A stretch of 64,000 nucleotides of DNA from an uncultured Algibacter sp. Its GTDB lineage: Bacteria; Bacteroidota; Bacteroidia; Flavobacteriales; Flavobacteriaceae. The position numbers and the translations under genes are program-made. Within the stretch, counting starts at the first letter, position 1. Every line of letters begins with the position of its first letter. The notes under the pieces are model-generated. The model did not search any database. It was not told the DNA's origin and saw only the letters and a list, made by a program, of their open reading frames with translations. Of this stretch, positions 26,066 through 34,897 are shown piece by piece. The stretch lies in contig CALGNX010000003.1 of assembly GCA_937958265.1 (NCBI GenBank), positions 62,001-126,000 of the forward strand, given 5' to 3'.

Positions 26066-27445
26066 TTACTTTCCAATACAGAAATTAGCAAAAATATTAC
26101 CTAATAAATCGTCGTTAGTAATTTCGCCTGTAATTTCGCCAAAATGGTATAAAGCTTGTCTAATATCTATAGCCATTAAATCGCCCGAGAGACCAGTTTG
26201 TAAACCTTCGCTTACTCGTTCTATATCTTCAAAAGCTTTTAAAAGCGAATCGTAATGGCGAGAATTAGTTACTATAGTATCGTTATTACGTAGGGCGCCA
26301 GTGTTCACGAAAGACAGGAGTTTATCCTTTAAATTATCAACACCAATACCTTGCTTAGCAGATAAGAAATCTATTTCTGGAATACGAACTTTTAAATTAT
26401 CGCGTTCTGCTGCAGATATTTTATCTACTTTATTGGCAATAACTAATAAAGGTTTTAAAGGGTATTTGTTTTTTATTTTTTCTATTTCTACCTTAATGTT
26501 ACTATTTACATTATCGGCTTCAAATAAATAAACAACCACTTGGGCTTGGTCTATTTTCTCGAACGTTTTTTTAATACCTATACGCTCAACCACATCTTTA
26601 GTTTCGCGAATACCAGCGGTATCTATAAATCGAAAACCAATACCACCAATGGAAATTTCATCTTCTATAGTATCTCGTGTAGTACCAGCTACGTCCGACA
26701 CGATGGCGCGCTCCTCATTTAAAAGCGCGTTTAAAAGTGTCGATTTACCCACATTAGGCTCGCCAACAATAGCTACAGGAATACCGTTTTTAATAACATT
26801 ACCAACAGCAAAACTGTCTATTAATCGTTTTAAAACAAAACGGATACGCTCTACAAGTGCTTTAAATTGGCTGCGGTCTGCAAACTCAACATCCTCTTCT
26901 GCAAAATCTAATTCTAACTCTATAAGTGAGGCAAAATTTAAAAGCTCTTCGCGCAGTTTGGCAATCTCGCTAGAAAAACCACCACGCATTTGTTGCATAG
27001 CTATTTGGTGGGAGGCTTCGTTATCGCTAGAAATTAAATCGGCAACAGCCTCGGCTTGGCTTAAATCGAGTTTTGCATTTAAAAAGGCGCGTAACGTAAA
27101 TTCTCCGGCAGTTGCCATACGGCAGCCTTTTCTAAGAAATAACTGAATAATTTCTTGCTGGATATAACTAGAACCATGGCAAGATATTTCAATAACATTT
27201 TCGCCAGTATAAGAGTTTGGATCTTTAAACACCGATACCAAAACCTCGTCTATTACCCTATCGCCATCTACAACATGCCCTAAATGTATGGTATGGGTAG
27301 GCTGTTTAGTTAGTAATTTACCCGAAACGGACTTAAATTGACGCTCGGCAATTTGTATAGCTTCTTTACCAGATAATCTAATAACGGCAATTGCTCCTGC
27401 CCCAGATGGTGTTGCTAAAGCAACTATAGTGTCTTGATTTATCAT
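26066..27445 (-). CDS. mnmE: tRNA uridine-5-carboxymethylaminomethyl modification GTPase MnmE
   Basis: With MnmG, this GTPase modifies the wobble uridine of several tRNAs. The 459-residue length is normal. The N-terminal tetrahydrofolate-binding domain (DTIVALATPSGAGAIAVIR, then SYTGENVIEISCHGS) precedes a helical domain. The G domain has GEPNVGKST (G1, near 226), the AGTTRDT switch, DTAGIRET (G3) and NKVD (G4). The C-terminal FCIGK ends with the catalytic cysteine motif. Everything needed for activity is present. The S1-domain gene lies 13 bases upstream on the same strand. Confidence 0.97.
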   Translation of the reverse strand: MINQDTIVALATPSGAGAIAVIRLSGKEAIQIAERQFKSVSGKLLTKQPTHTIHLGHVVDGDRVIDEVLVSVFKDPNSYTGENVIEISCHGSSYIQQEIIQLFLRKGCRMATAGEFTLRAFLNAKLDLSQAEAVADLISSDNEASHQIAMQQMRGGFSSEIAKLREELLNFASLIELELDFAEEDVEFADRSQFKALVERIRFVLKRLIDSFAVGNVIKNGIPVAIVGEPNVGKSTLLNALLNEERAIVSDVAGTTRDTIEDEISIGGIGFRFIDTAGIRETKDVVERIGIKKTFEKIDQAQVVVYLFEADNVNSNIKVEIEKIKNKYPLKPLLVIANKVDKISAAERDNLKVRIPEIDFLSAKQGIGVDNLKDKLLSFVNTGALRNNDTIVTNSRHYDSLLKAFEDIERVSEGLQTGLSGDLMAIDIRQALYHFGEITGEITNDDLLGNIFANFCIGK

Positions 27446-27458
27446 TTTAAAAGACGTT

Positions 27459-28289
27459 TTAAACTAAATAAATCCCATCTGCTTTAATTTCTATTAAACG
27501 TTGCCTATATAAAGTACCAACTGCCTTTTTAAAGTTTTTCTTGCTCATTTGCAATACATTTTTAATAGCTTCAGGACTTGCTTTGTCTGTTAAATTTAAA
27601 TAACCACTATTGTCCTGTAACTCTTGCATAATTTGTGCTGCGTTTGGCTCTATATTTCTGTACCCTATTTGCCCTAATCCTATGTCTAATTTATTACCTG
27701 GCCTTATCTTTTTAACAACACCTTTAAGTTTATCGCCAATACTTAAATCCTTAAAAATATTATCTTTAAAAATTAAACCAATATGAGTCTTATTTACAAT
27801 TACATTCATTCCCATATCAGACGGGTGCGAGACTATTAAATCAACCTCATCAAACTCACTAACGGTTAGTGTGCTATTATCTAAAAAACGATTGGTTTTA
27901 CTAGACGCTACAAGTCTATCTGTTTTTTCATCCAAATAGCAATGTACCAAGTACCACCCGCCCTGCTTCATGCTAAAAGCCTGCTCACTAAAAGGGCAAA
28001 ATAATTCTTTTACTAGGCCCCAATCTAAAAAGGCACCATAATCTGTTACTTGATTACAACGCAGTAAGGCAAATTCTCCGCGTTTAATATAGGGCATATC
28101 TGTGGTAGCCACCGGACGTTGTTCGTTGTCCAAATACACAAAAACATCTAATTTTTCCCAAATTTTAAATGTTTCTGGTACGTACCGATTTGGTAGTAAT
28201 ACTTGATTATCCTCATTATCGATTAAATAGGCACCGTGTTCCGATTCTCGAAGTATCTCTAATGTATTTATTTCCCCTAACTTTATCAT
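27459..28289 (-). CDS. CvfB-like S1 RNA-binding protein
   Basis: 276 residues from the start MIKLGEINTLEILRESEHGAY. The layout matches CvfB/YitL-type proteins: tandem S1-like OB folds (GAYLIDNEDNQVLLPNRY; CNQVTDYGAFLDWGLVKELF; DKLKGVVKKIRPGNKLDIGL) and a C-terminal winged-helix segment (SPEAIKNVLQMSKKNFKKAVG) that ends IEIKADGIYLV. The longest frame adds 16 upstream codons without family similarity, so the internal ATG is used. CvfB proteins bind RNA and affect gene expression, but the targets here are unknown. mnmE follows after 13 bases, suggesting an RNA-related operon. Confidence 0.88.
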   Translation of the reverse strand: MIKLGEINTLEILRESEHGAYLIDNEDNQVLLPNRYVPETFKIWEKLDVFVYLDNEQRPVATTDMPYIKRGEFALLRCNQVTDYGAFLDWGLVKELFCPFSEQAFSMKQGGWYLVHCYLDEKTDRLVASSKTNRFLDNSTLTVSEFDEVDLIVSHPSDMGMNVIVNKTHIGLIFKDNIFKDLSIGDKLKGVVKKIRPGNKLDIGLGQIGYRNIEPNAAQIMQELQDNSGYLNLTDKASPEAIKNVLQMSKKNFKKAVGTLYRQRLIEIKADGIYLV

Positions 28290-28715
28290 GGCGTAAAGGT
28301 AACATTTTTTCAATATTATAAGCGGTTTACATAACAAAAACTATGCGTACCAAGCATTCCGTTATGGTATAAATTTACAAAACAATTAACCCAAAAGTCT
28401 TATTATTTTTTATAATTTTATTGTGGATTTTATTTTCTTACTTGGAATATCCTAATAAAAATAAGGTTTATTGAATATTATTCTAATGCTTAATTTGCGC
28501 AAAAAGCAATGGTTATTTTTCTTAAATGAAAGTAGACGTATTTACTTAATTTTAGAATTAGCACTTTAATTAATTTCTAGTAAGATTTACAAATATTTTT
28601 TATTGAAAAAATGCAGTTATAAAACGCAAACTGTATTTCAGCTTCTTTTTAATTAATATAAACTATTCGGAAAGTATATTTAAAAGCCTTTTAAGTATTA
28701 CAATAATTAGAAATT
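28290..28715. other. Intergenic region, no gene recognised
   Basis: About 425 AT-rich bases between the S1-protein gene and the DUF2853 terminator. No coding frame, RNA gene or repeat family member was recognised. Confidence 0.5.
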
Positions 28716-28747
28716 AAAAAAGCATTGCAATAATGCAATGCTTTTTT
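28716..28747 (-). terminator. Intrinsic terminator of the DUF2853 gene
   Basis: A 14-bp perfect stem (AAAAAAGCATTGCA and its complement) with a four-base loop has T runs on both strands. It lies 18 bases past the DUF2853 stop. Confidence 0.8.
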
Positions 28748-28765
28748 AAACAAACACATTTAACT

Positions 28766-29104
28766 CTAATAAACTGATTCTTTTTTGAAATGCTTAGTGA
28801 GCATATAATATACAACAGCTCGATACTTGTTACGATTGGATTTACCGTATGTTTCCATAACAGATGCAATTGCCTCGTCTAATTTGGCATCGTCACTCAA
28901 ACCCAACTTTTTAATTAAAAAACTATTTTTTACCGTAGCTAATTCTGATGCGTCTGAACCAGAAACTGTTGATGCATCTTTGTTATAAATAGAAGGACCA
29001 CAACCAATGGTTACTTTGGTTAACAAATCAATATCTGCGTTTACACCACATTTTTCTTTCAAATCTGCCGCATATTTTGTGATAAGCTCATCTCTTTTAC
29101 CCAT
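28766..29104 (-). CDS. DUF2853 family protein
   Basis: 112 residues, matching the small DUF2853 proteins: MGKRDELITKYAADLKEKCG, a central TIGCGPSIYNKDAS segment with a conserved Cys/Pro, and a C-terminal helical part with NRYRAVVYYML-type sequence (here NKYRAVVYYMLTKHF). It has no signal peptide or membrane segment. The function is unknown. It lies downstream of menD in the same direction with a 108-base gap, a neighbourhood I recall from other flavobacteria, and ends at a strong terminator. Confidence 0.85.
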   Translation of the reverse strand: MGKRDELITKYAADLKEKCGVNADIDLLTKVTIGCGPSIYNKDASTVSGSDASELATVKNSFLIKKLGLSDDAKLDEAIASVMETYGKSNRNKYRAVVYYMLTKHFKKESVY

Positions 29105-29212
29105 AATTTTTTATTTTATTTTTTAGAAAATAATTAACTTACTTTATGCTAAAACATTTTACGTATTAACCTTATAGTTTTTTAGACACAAAAAATATCA
29201 TTTTGTCACATT

Positions 29213-30973
29213 TTATCTTAAAAAATTAAAATAATTTAAAAGCACCTCATCGTTAACGCGTTTTGGAGTAAACACCTCTAACAATCTTGGTTCATTATTA
29301 TTAGTATAAAACGTACTTAAAACGGATAGTAATTCGGTTTCATTAGTTGCAACCTCATATTTAAAACCATACATTTTACTCAAATGCTCTGCTGTTAAGT
29401 TATGGTTTGTTTCAAAGTAAGTATCAAAATTATCGGTATTCTTATCTCCTGGTAAAATTCTAAAAATACCACCGCCTTGGTTATTCACAACAATAATTTT
29501 AAAATTTTTAGGAATGTAATTATTCCAAAGGGCATTACTATCGTAAAAAAAACTTAGATCACCAGTTATAAAAACTGTTGGTTTTTGGTTTGCCACAGCG
29601 CCACCTATAGCTGTAGATGTACTACCATCTATACCGCTAGTACCGCGATTACAAAAAACCTCTATACTTTTTTTAATTTTAAATAGTTGTGTGTACCTAA
29701 TTGCAGAACTATTACTAGAATGCAGAATATAATGCTCTGGGATAGATTTTAAAAGCCTATTGAACACTGTAAAATCTGAAAATGGAATTTGCTTTAAATA
29801 TGCTTTATGTTTTTTTGAACGCGCTTGCTTTACGGCTGTCCAGGTTGCTTTATAATCGCTTTTTACATAATGTGTTACCCTAGGCAAAAAAGCCTTAAAA
29901 AAGTAATTTGGATGACACTCAATATGATTATTTAAACAAAAAAACGTGTCGTTAGCTATTTTTTCATCAATATGCCAGTGATGTTTAGGCTGGTATTTAC
30001 GTAAAAATTGTTTAATTTTTTTTGATACAATTAACCCCCCAAAGGTTAACAATATATCGGGTTTTAATTGTTCTTTTTCAGCTTCAGAAAGTGGTGTAAT
30101 TAACTTATCTATACTCGTAAAGAAACTAGAATGATGTATGTTTGATGTCGTTTCAGTAAGAACCATTACGCTATCATCATTAGCCAATTCGTCCAACCAT
30201 TTCTGCTCAATTTGATTGGGTGGATTCACACCTACTAATATCATTTTTTTTGTCGCTGTATTCCAATCTTCAAAACAAGATTGCAGCACATAGCTATCAA
30301 TAACGTTTTGTTTTTTTTCAGCTTTAATAATTTTAGGAGTCACCTTTAATTTATCGGTTGTTTCGTAAAGTGGCTCATCAAAAGGCACATTAATGTGCAC
30401 TGGCCCTTTTTTTAGCTTTGAAAAATTAATGGTTATATTGATTTCTTCTTCATTATAACTTTGAATATCTTTTTGCAAACCTAACAAGCGTTCAAATTTA
30501 TCTTCTAAATTTTTAAACATAGCAAGTTCTTGGTGAGCAGGAACTTGTTTTTCATCTTTTAAATCTAGTTTTAAATTGGCGGCATACAAAATATGATTTT
30601 TAAACACATTTTTTTGATTTATAGTTTGCCCATCCCCTATTCCTAAAAGATGTTTTGGCCTGTCTGCAGAAATAACTATTAAAGGAATATCGCTAAAAAA
30701 AGCTTCGGAAATAGCAGGGTAATAATTTAACAACGCACTTCCCGAGGTACAAACTACAGCTGTAGGTTCTTGCAATTGCTGCGCAATACCTAGTGCAAAA
30801 AATGCTGCACAGCGCTCATCAACAATACTATAACATTTAAAAAAATCGTTATTTGTAAAGCCAATAGTAAGTGGGGCATTTCTACTTCCTGGAGAAATAA
30901 CAATATGCTTTACACCCTTGGCTTGGCAAAGCTGAATAACTGTTTGAGCAAGGGGGATTTTTGGATAAATCAT
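29213..30973 (-). CDS. menD: SEPHCHC synthase (MenD), ThDP-dependent
   Basis: Joins isochorismate and 2-oxoglutarate in menaquinone synthesis. The 586-residue length suits the family. Visible parts are the N-terminal pyrimidine-binding domain (VKHIVISPGSRNAPLTIGF; DERCAAFFALGIAQ with the catalytic Glu; VCTSGSALLNYYPA) and ADRPKHLLGIGDGQTINQ. The C-terminal ThDP pyrophosphate domain has GTSGIDGSTSTAIG, TGDLSFFYDSNALWNN and VVNNQGGGIFRILPG. It is the third gene of a thioesterase-menF-menD unit, with 49 bases between menF and menD. Confidence 0.96.
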   Translation of the reverse strand: MIYPKIPLAQTVIQLCQAKGVKHIVISPGSRNAPLTIGFTNNDFFKCYSIVDERCAAFFALGIAQQLQEPTAVVCTSGSALLNYYPAISEAFFSDIPLIVISADRPKHLLGIGDGQTINQKNVFKNHILYAANLKLDLKDEKQVPAHQELAMFKNLEDKFERLLGLQKDIQSYNEEEINITINFSKLKKGPVHINVPFDEPLYETTDKLKVTPKIIKAEKKQNVIDSYVLQSCFEDWNTATKKMILVGVNPPNQIEQKWLDELANDDSVMVLTETTSNIHHSSFFTSIDKLITPLSEAEKEQLKPDILLTFGGLIVSKKIKQFLRKYQPKHHWHIDEKIANDTFFCLNNHIECHPNYFFKAFLPRVTHYVKSDYKATWTAVKQARSKKHKAYLKQIPFSDFTVFNRLLKSIPEHYILHSSNSSAIRYTQLFKIKKSIEVFCNRGTSGIDGSTSTAIGGAVANQKPTVFITGDLSFFYDSNALWNNYIPKNFKIIVVNNQGGGIFRILPGDKNTDNFDTYFETNHNLTAEHLSKMYGFKYEVATNETELLSVLSTFYTNNNEPRLLEVFTPKRVNDEVLLNYFNFLR

Positions 30974-31022
30974 GTAGCAATTTTAATATCAAAAATACAA
31001 AAATAGCCTTTAAAAATAACAC

Positions 31023-32144
31023 TTATAAAATGGATTTAATCACTAAGGATTTTGATACTGTTTCTTCCCACTCACTCTCTGCTTCCGAACTTTCGGTAAT
31101 ACCACCGCCTACATAAATAATAGCGTTGTTTTTTTTAAGCTGCATACACCGTAAATTTACGTATAACTGTGTACTGTTACGTTTTATAGTATAAGCTCTG
31201 TTTTCAATATTTCGCTTACTAGAGCGCGGTGCAATAAGATTTTCGCAATTTAACTCGCCTAAAAAACCCGTATAAAACTCACGATTATAGGTTTCATTTT
31301 TTAATATAAATTGTTTTGCCTGCAATTTTGGTAATCCGCAAACAGCTGGTGTTGGATGTAAAACCTCAATAACGTTTTTTAATGAAGTCTCTGGGTTTAA
31401 TTTTGCTGAAATTATGGTTCTTAAATGTAATAAATTACCTGCGCGAACGGTTTCAACCTCTGATGTTTTAATTTGACTTACCGAAAGTTTTAAATTTTCT
31501 AGAATAAAATCTGTTACGTATTGTTGCTCTTCCTGCTCCTTAGGTTGCCAGCTTACATTTAAATTCCCTTTATAATTTTGTGTACCAGCAAGTGCCATTA
31601 TAGAAAAACGACTATTTTCAACTTTTAGTAAGGTTTCTGGCGTTGCGCCTAACCATAAACCTACTTTTGGGTGATACCAACAATAAATTAAAGCCGATTT
31701 ATAATGTTTACTTAGTTTCCTAAAAAGCGCGACAGGATCGTTATCGTTTAGTTTTACGTGTTCGCTTCTAGATAAAACTACTTTTTTTAAACTTGTAGTT
31801 TTTATTTCTTTTACGCCTTTAGCTATCAAACTAAGATGCGCTATTTTAGAATCGTTTAAAACTGGTATACTATTTAAACTTTCGTTAGAAACTATAGGAG
31901 CGGAATAAGGCTGGTGTCCATATATAATTTTAGAGCCCTGATTAGGTATGATTATAGTTTTTTCAATAGCGTCAAAAGGTGAAAACACAAATCCCTTTTC
32001 TGTAAAATCTTTAATATAATGTAAGTCTGTGTTTTGCTGTAAAATCGCAATAAGCTGCTCTTGGTTGGGCTTTCTGTAAGCCACAAAAGGCAACTCATTT
32101 TTTAAATGTTCTTCAATATATCTAAAAAAATCTTTTGTAATCAT
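31023..32144 (-). CDS. menF: Isochorismate synthase (MenF/EntC family chorismate-binding protein)
   Basis: Converts chorismate to isochorismate, the first committed menaquinone step. 373 residues. The chorismate-binding domain shows KVVLSRSE, WLGATPETLL, MALAGT, the HLRTII strand, HPTPAVCGLPK, YNREFYTGFLGE and the Mg-binding C-terminal IYVGGGIT..S.AESEWEET. It could in principle be another isochorismate-forming enzyme, but its place two bases after a hotdog thioesterase and directly before menD supports the menaquinone role. Confidence 0.92.
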   Translation of the reverse strand: MITKDFFRYIEEHLKNELPFVAYRKPNQEQLIAILQQNTDLHYIKDFTEKGFVFSPFDAIEKTIIIPNQGSKIIYGHQPYSAPIVSNESLNSIPVLNDSKIAHLSLIAKGVKEIKTTSLKKVVLSRSEHVKLNDNDPVALFRKLSKHYKSALIYCWYHPKVGLWLGATPETLLKVENSRFSIMALAGTQNYKGNLNVSWQPKEQEEQQYVTDFILENLKLSVSQIKTSEVETVRAGNLLHLRTIISAKLNPETSLKNVIEVLHPTPAVCGLPKLQAKQFILKNETYNREFYTGFLGELNCENLIAPRSSKRNIENRAYTIKRNSTQLYVNLRCMQLKKNNAIIYVGGGITESSEAESEWEETVSKSLVIKSIL

Positions 32145-32146
32145 AT

Positions 32147-32569
32147 TTATTTTTTAGGCAGAGCAATAGTTGATAATTTGCAAAGAGAAATTAAATTATC
32201 GTCGTTGTCGGTAACACGAATATCCAATAACTGTGTGGTTCTTCCTTTATGCAAAAACGTTGCTTTAGCATATACAAAACCGGCCTTAACACTTTTTAAA
32301 TGATTCGCTGTAATTTCTAAACCACGCACAAAAAACACATCTGTATTAATAAAAATTTGAGCTGCAAAACTCCCTACACTCTCTGCTAAAGCTGCAGTAG
32401 CACCGCCATGTAAAACACCATCGGGTTGATGCACTTTTGAATTTACAGGCATTCTAGCAACCAGAAAATCTTCACCAAAATCTATCATTTCAATATTTAG
32501 GGTTTCCATTAAAGTATTTTTACTTGCTATTTTAGCACGTTCCAAAACATCCTTTTTTGATAATTGCAT
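32147..32569 (-). CDS. menI: PaaI-type hotdog thioesterase, probable DHNA-CoA thioesterase
   Basis: 140 residues with the hotdog-fold motif HQPDGVLHGGATAALAESVG (catalytic Glu in ALAES), typical of the PaaI/YdiI group. MenI/YdiI hydrolyses DHNA-CoA after MenB, and the position directly before menF (two-base gap) and menD makes this role likely. The family assignment comes from the sequence. The substrate is inferred from the neighbourhood. Confidence 0.82.
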   Translation of the reverse strand: MQLSKKDVLERAKIASKNTLMETLNIEMIDFGEDFLVARMPVNSKVHQPDGVLHGGATAALAESVGSFAAQIFINTDVFFVRGLEITANHLKSVKAGFVYAKATFLHKGRTTQLLDIRVTDNDDNLISLCKLSTIALPKK

Positions 32570-32950
32570 AATATTTGTATTTTGGGTAATTAGATTATCT
32601 CTAAATTTAACATTAAATTAGTTATATTAAACTTAAAAACAGTTAGTTAAATTTCGCATTTTTAATTAAAATAAACATTAGTTAAGTTCAGGTTAATATA
32701 AAAAAAATCACTTAATTCCATAATGGTAAAAATACGAAATGCACCAATAGAGATTGTTATATTTAAGGTCAAATTAAGAGTTTTACTCCTTTAAAATAAC
32801 TCTAGTATATTTTACATTAAGTTGCATACTTCGTTAATGTTTCGCTAACACATTAAAATACCACTAACTTATACTTTTGCCATGTTTTATTTTTTAACTC
32901 CGGCTAGCTAATTTTAAATTTTTATAATATTTACAACAACCTACATAAAA
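32570..32950. other. Divergent intergenic region between the men cluster and an alpha/beta hydrolase
   Basis: About 380 AT-rich bases with no gene recognised. TACTTTTG at 32872-32879 fits the -7 consensus on the plus strand for the hydrolase gene, although it is about 70 bases from the start and has no TTG at the right spacing. No clear promoter was found for the men side. Confidence 0.45.
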
Positions 32951-33586
32951 ATGGATTCCAAAGAAAAAACCATATCGTTTACTGCAACAAACACCTATTC
33001 TACACTAAACAACCTAACAAAACAAACCAAAAATGTTTGGTTTGTTTGCCATGGCTTAGGCCATTTAAGTCGGTATTTTTTAAACTATTTTAAAAATTTA
33101 AATCCCGATGAAAACTATATAATTGCACCACAGGCTAGCAGTAAATACTACATAAAATCGAATTTCAAACATGTTGGGGCCTGCTGGTTAACTAAAGAGC
33201 GAACAACTGAGGAAACCGAAAATTTATTACGCTACTTTGATAGCATATTTAAAACAGAAAATATACCAAGTCACCTCAACTTAATTATATTTGGGTATTC
33301 GCAGGGTGTAAGTATTGCTATGCGATATGTAGCAAAACGCCAATTAGCATGTAACCAACTCGTATTACACTCTGGAGGGATCCCTAAAGAATTACAAGCA
33401 AACGACTTTTCTTTTTTAAACGCAAAAGTGAGTTTAATTTATGGAAATAAAGATGCATACATAACTGAAGATATTTTAAAATCTGAAACAAAAAAGGCTC
33501 GTAAATTATTTAAAAATAAATTACATATTATTTCGTTTGAAGGAAAACATGAGGTTAACGTAGCTGCTATTAATGGTTTAATTTAA
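32951..33586 (+). CDS. Alpha/beta hydrolase, small esterase type
   Basis: 211 residues with the alpha/beta hydrolase core: NVWFVCHGLGHLSRYF (oxyanion strand), the nucleophile elbow FGYSQGVS (Ser in GYSQG), VSLIYGNKDAY (acid Asp) and a final GKHEV (His). All three triad positions are visible. The GYSQG elbow resembles carboxylesterases/phospholipases. It is divergent from the menI-menF-menD cluster. Menaquinone synthesis also needs an alpha/beta hydrolase (MenH) that is otherwise not found in this window, but that link is only inferred from position. Confidence 0.85.
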   Translation: MDSKEKTISFTATNTYSTLNNLTKQTKNVWFVCHGLGHLSRYFLNYFKNLNPDENYIIAPQASSKYYIKSNFKHVGACWLTKERTTEETENLLRYFDSIFKTENIPSHLNLIIFGYSQGVSIAMRYVAKRQLACNQLVLHSGGIPKELQANDFSFLNAKVSLIYGNKDAYITEDILKSETKKARKLFKNKLHIISFEGKHEVNVAAINGLI

Positions 33587-33730
33587 AGTTTTTAACACAC
33601 CCCTATTAACACTACTTATAGGCTAGAAGTCTCTCTTTTTTGCTCTAATAGCCAGCACGTAAACTAAAGCGTAATTAAGCACAATAGTATTATGTTTATT
33701 ATTACAGACTTTATAAATAAAAAAAAACAG

Positions 33731-34678
33731 TTAACACGTAAGTTTTTTTACAATCTCTTTAATTGGTAAAATTTTAGTAGTATGTTCTATACTTGGCCCT
33801 GCAACCCATACTGTTTTATAAGTAGCTTGTGTTGCTGCTTTTTCTGTAGCTTTCATACCTATAGAAAAACGAACCATTTTTACCCACTTTTTTAATCTTT
33901 TATTTTTATTAAGCACCGACTCTAACCACGTTTGCTTGGTGCCTATTTTTTTAACGTAAGGTGTATTTATAACTGTACATGGGGTACCCGAAATACGCTC
34001 GGTCATTATAATATCATCTGCACCATAATCAACACAAGCCTGTTTATACTCGTTTGTAACACCTGCTTCCAAAGAAGCTATAAAAGGACTCCCTACAGAA
34101 ACACCTTCTGCACCAAAACTCAACATCTTATCAATATCTGCCTTACACCCTACGCCTCCTGCAGATATTACCGGAATATTACAATGTTTACTTATACTTT
34201 TTATTAAATCTTCTGGCCTTATGTTACCACGGTGCCCACCGGCTTCATTATTAACAGCAATAATGGCATCGGCTCCTAATCTTTCTACTTTTTGAGCAAA
34301 ATTTAAATCTGTAACATCACAAAACACCTTAATATTTGCTTTATGAGCTTGCTTAATGGTTTCTTCTGGACTACCTAAAGATGTGATTATAAAGTCGCAA
34401 CCTTCCTCACAAATAACCGCTAACTGTCCTTTATATTTTACGTTTGATTTATTTACTATAAGATTAAAACCAAAAGCGCCTCCTTTTGGCTTAGCTGCTT
34501 TTAATGCTCTTAAGGCCTCACGTAACTCATCCAAAGTTCTATAATTTAAGGCAGGAATACACCCTGCAATTCCGCTATCCATAGCAGCTGTAACCATGGC
34601 AACATTGGAGACCAAAAACATAGGTGCTTGAATAATAGGGAAAGTAAGTTGTAAAATATTAGTAAGTTTAGTTTCCAT
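33731..34678 (-). CDS. Nitronate monooxygenase-like flavoprotein
   Basis: 315 residues of the 2-nitropropane dioxygenase/NPD family, an FMN-dependent TIM barrel. Visible motifs are FPIIQAPMFLVSN at the N-terminus, FGFNLIV, ADAIIAVNNEAGGHRG (phosphate and catalytic His region) and IPVISAGGVG. GAEGVSVGSPFIAS follows. Such enzymes detoxify nitronates or act on related substrates. The real substrate is uncertain, because the family also includes enoyl-ACP reductase-like members. It is transcribed alone. Confidence 0.87.
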   Translation of the reverse strand: METKLTNILQLTFPIIQAPMFLVSNVAMVTAAMDSGIAGCIPALNYRTLDELREALRALKAAKPKGGAFGFNLIVNKSNVKYKGQLAVICEEGCDFIITSLGSPEETIKQAHKANIKVFCDVTDLNFAQKVERLGADAIIAVNNEAGGHRGNIRPEDLIKSISKHCNIPVISAGGVGCKADIDKMLSFGAEGVSVGSPFIASLEAGVTNEYKQACVDYGADDIIMTERISGTPCTVINTPYVKKIGTKQTWLESVLNKNKRLKKWVKMVRFSIGMKATEKAATQATYKTVWVAGPSIEHTTKILPIKEIVKKLTC

Positions 34679-34790
34679 AGTTATAAATTATTTTAAAACG
34701 AATATAATAAATATTATGCACGCATAGTAAAAAACAAATATATGTAATTTTTATTTACGCATTTCGTTTTTAATTCTTACACAAAATATG

Positions 34791-34835
34791 ATTTAAAAGA
34801 AGGTTAATAACTGGCTTCTTTCGCACCTGTATTGC
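34791..34835 (+). repeat. Fragment of the dispersed hairpin repeat (copy D)
   Basis: TTTAAAAGAAGGTTAATAAC and the next bases match the 5' part of copies A-C (CTAAAAGAAGGCTAATAACTCGTTTCT) for about 45 bases with several mismatches. The central hairpin is not present. Confidence 0.45.
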
Positions 34836-34897
34836 CAAATAAATATTTTTTTTTAATTAACTTACTTTTTAAAAGGCTTAAAAATTAACGATTCTTT

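Noticed and set aside
26649-27146. 165-codon plus-strand frame opposite mnmE
   Set aside because: It is an antisense shadow of a well-conserved gene with Ser-rich sequence and no domain.
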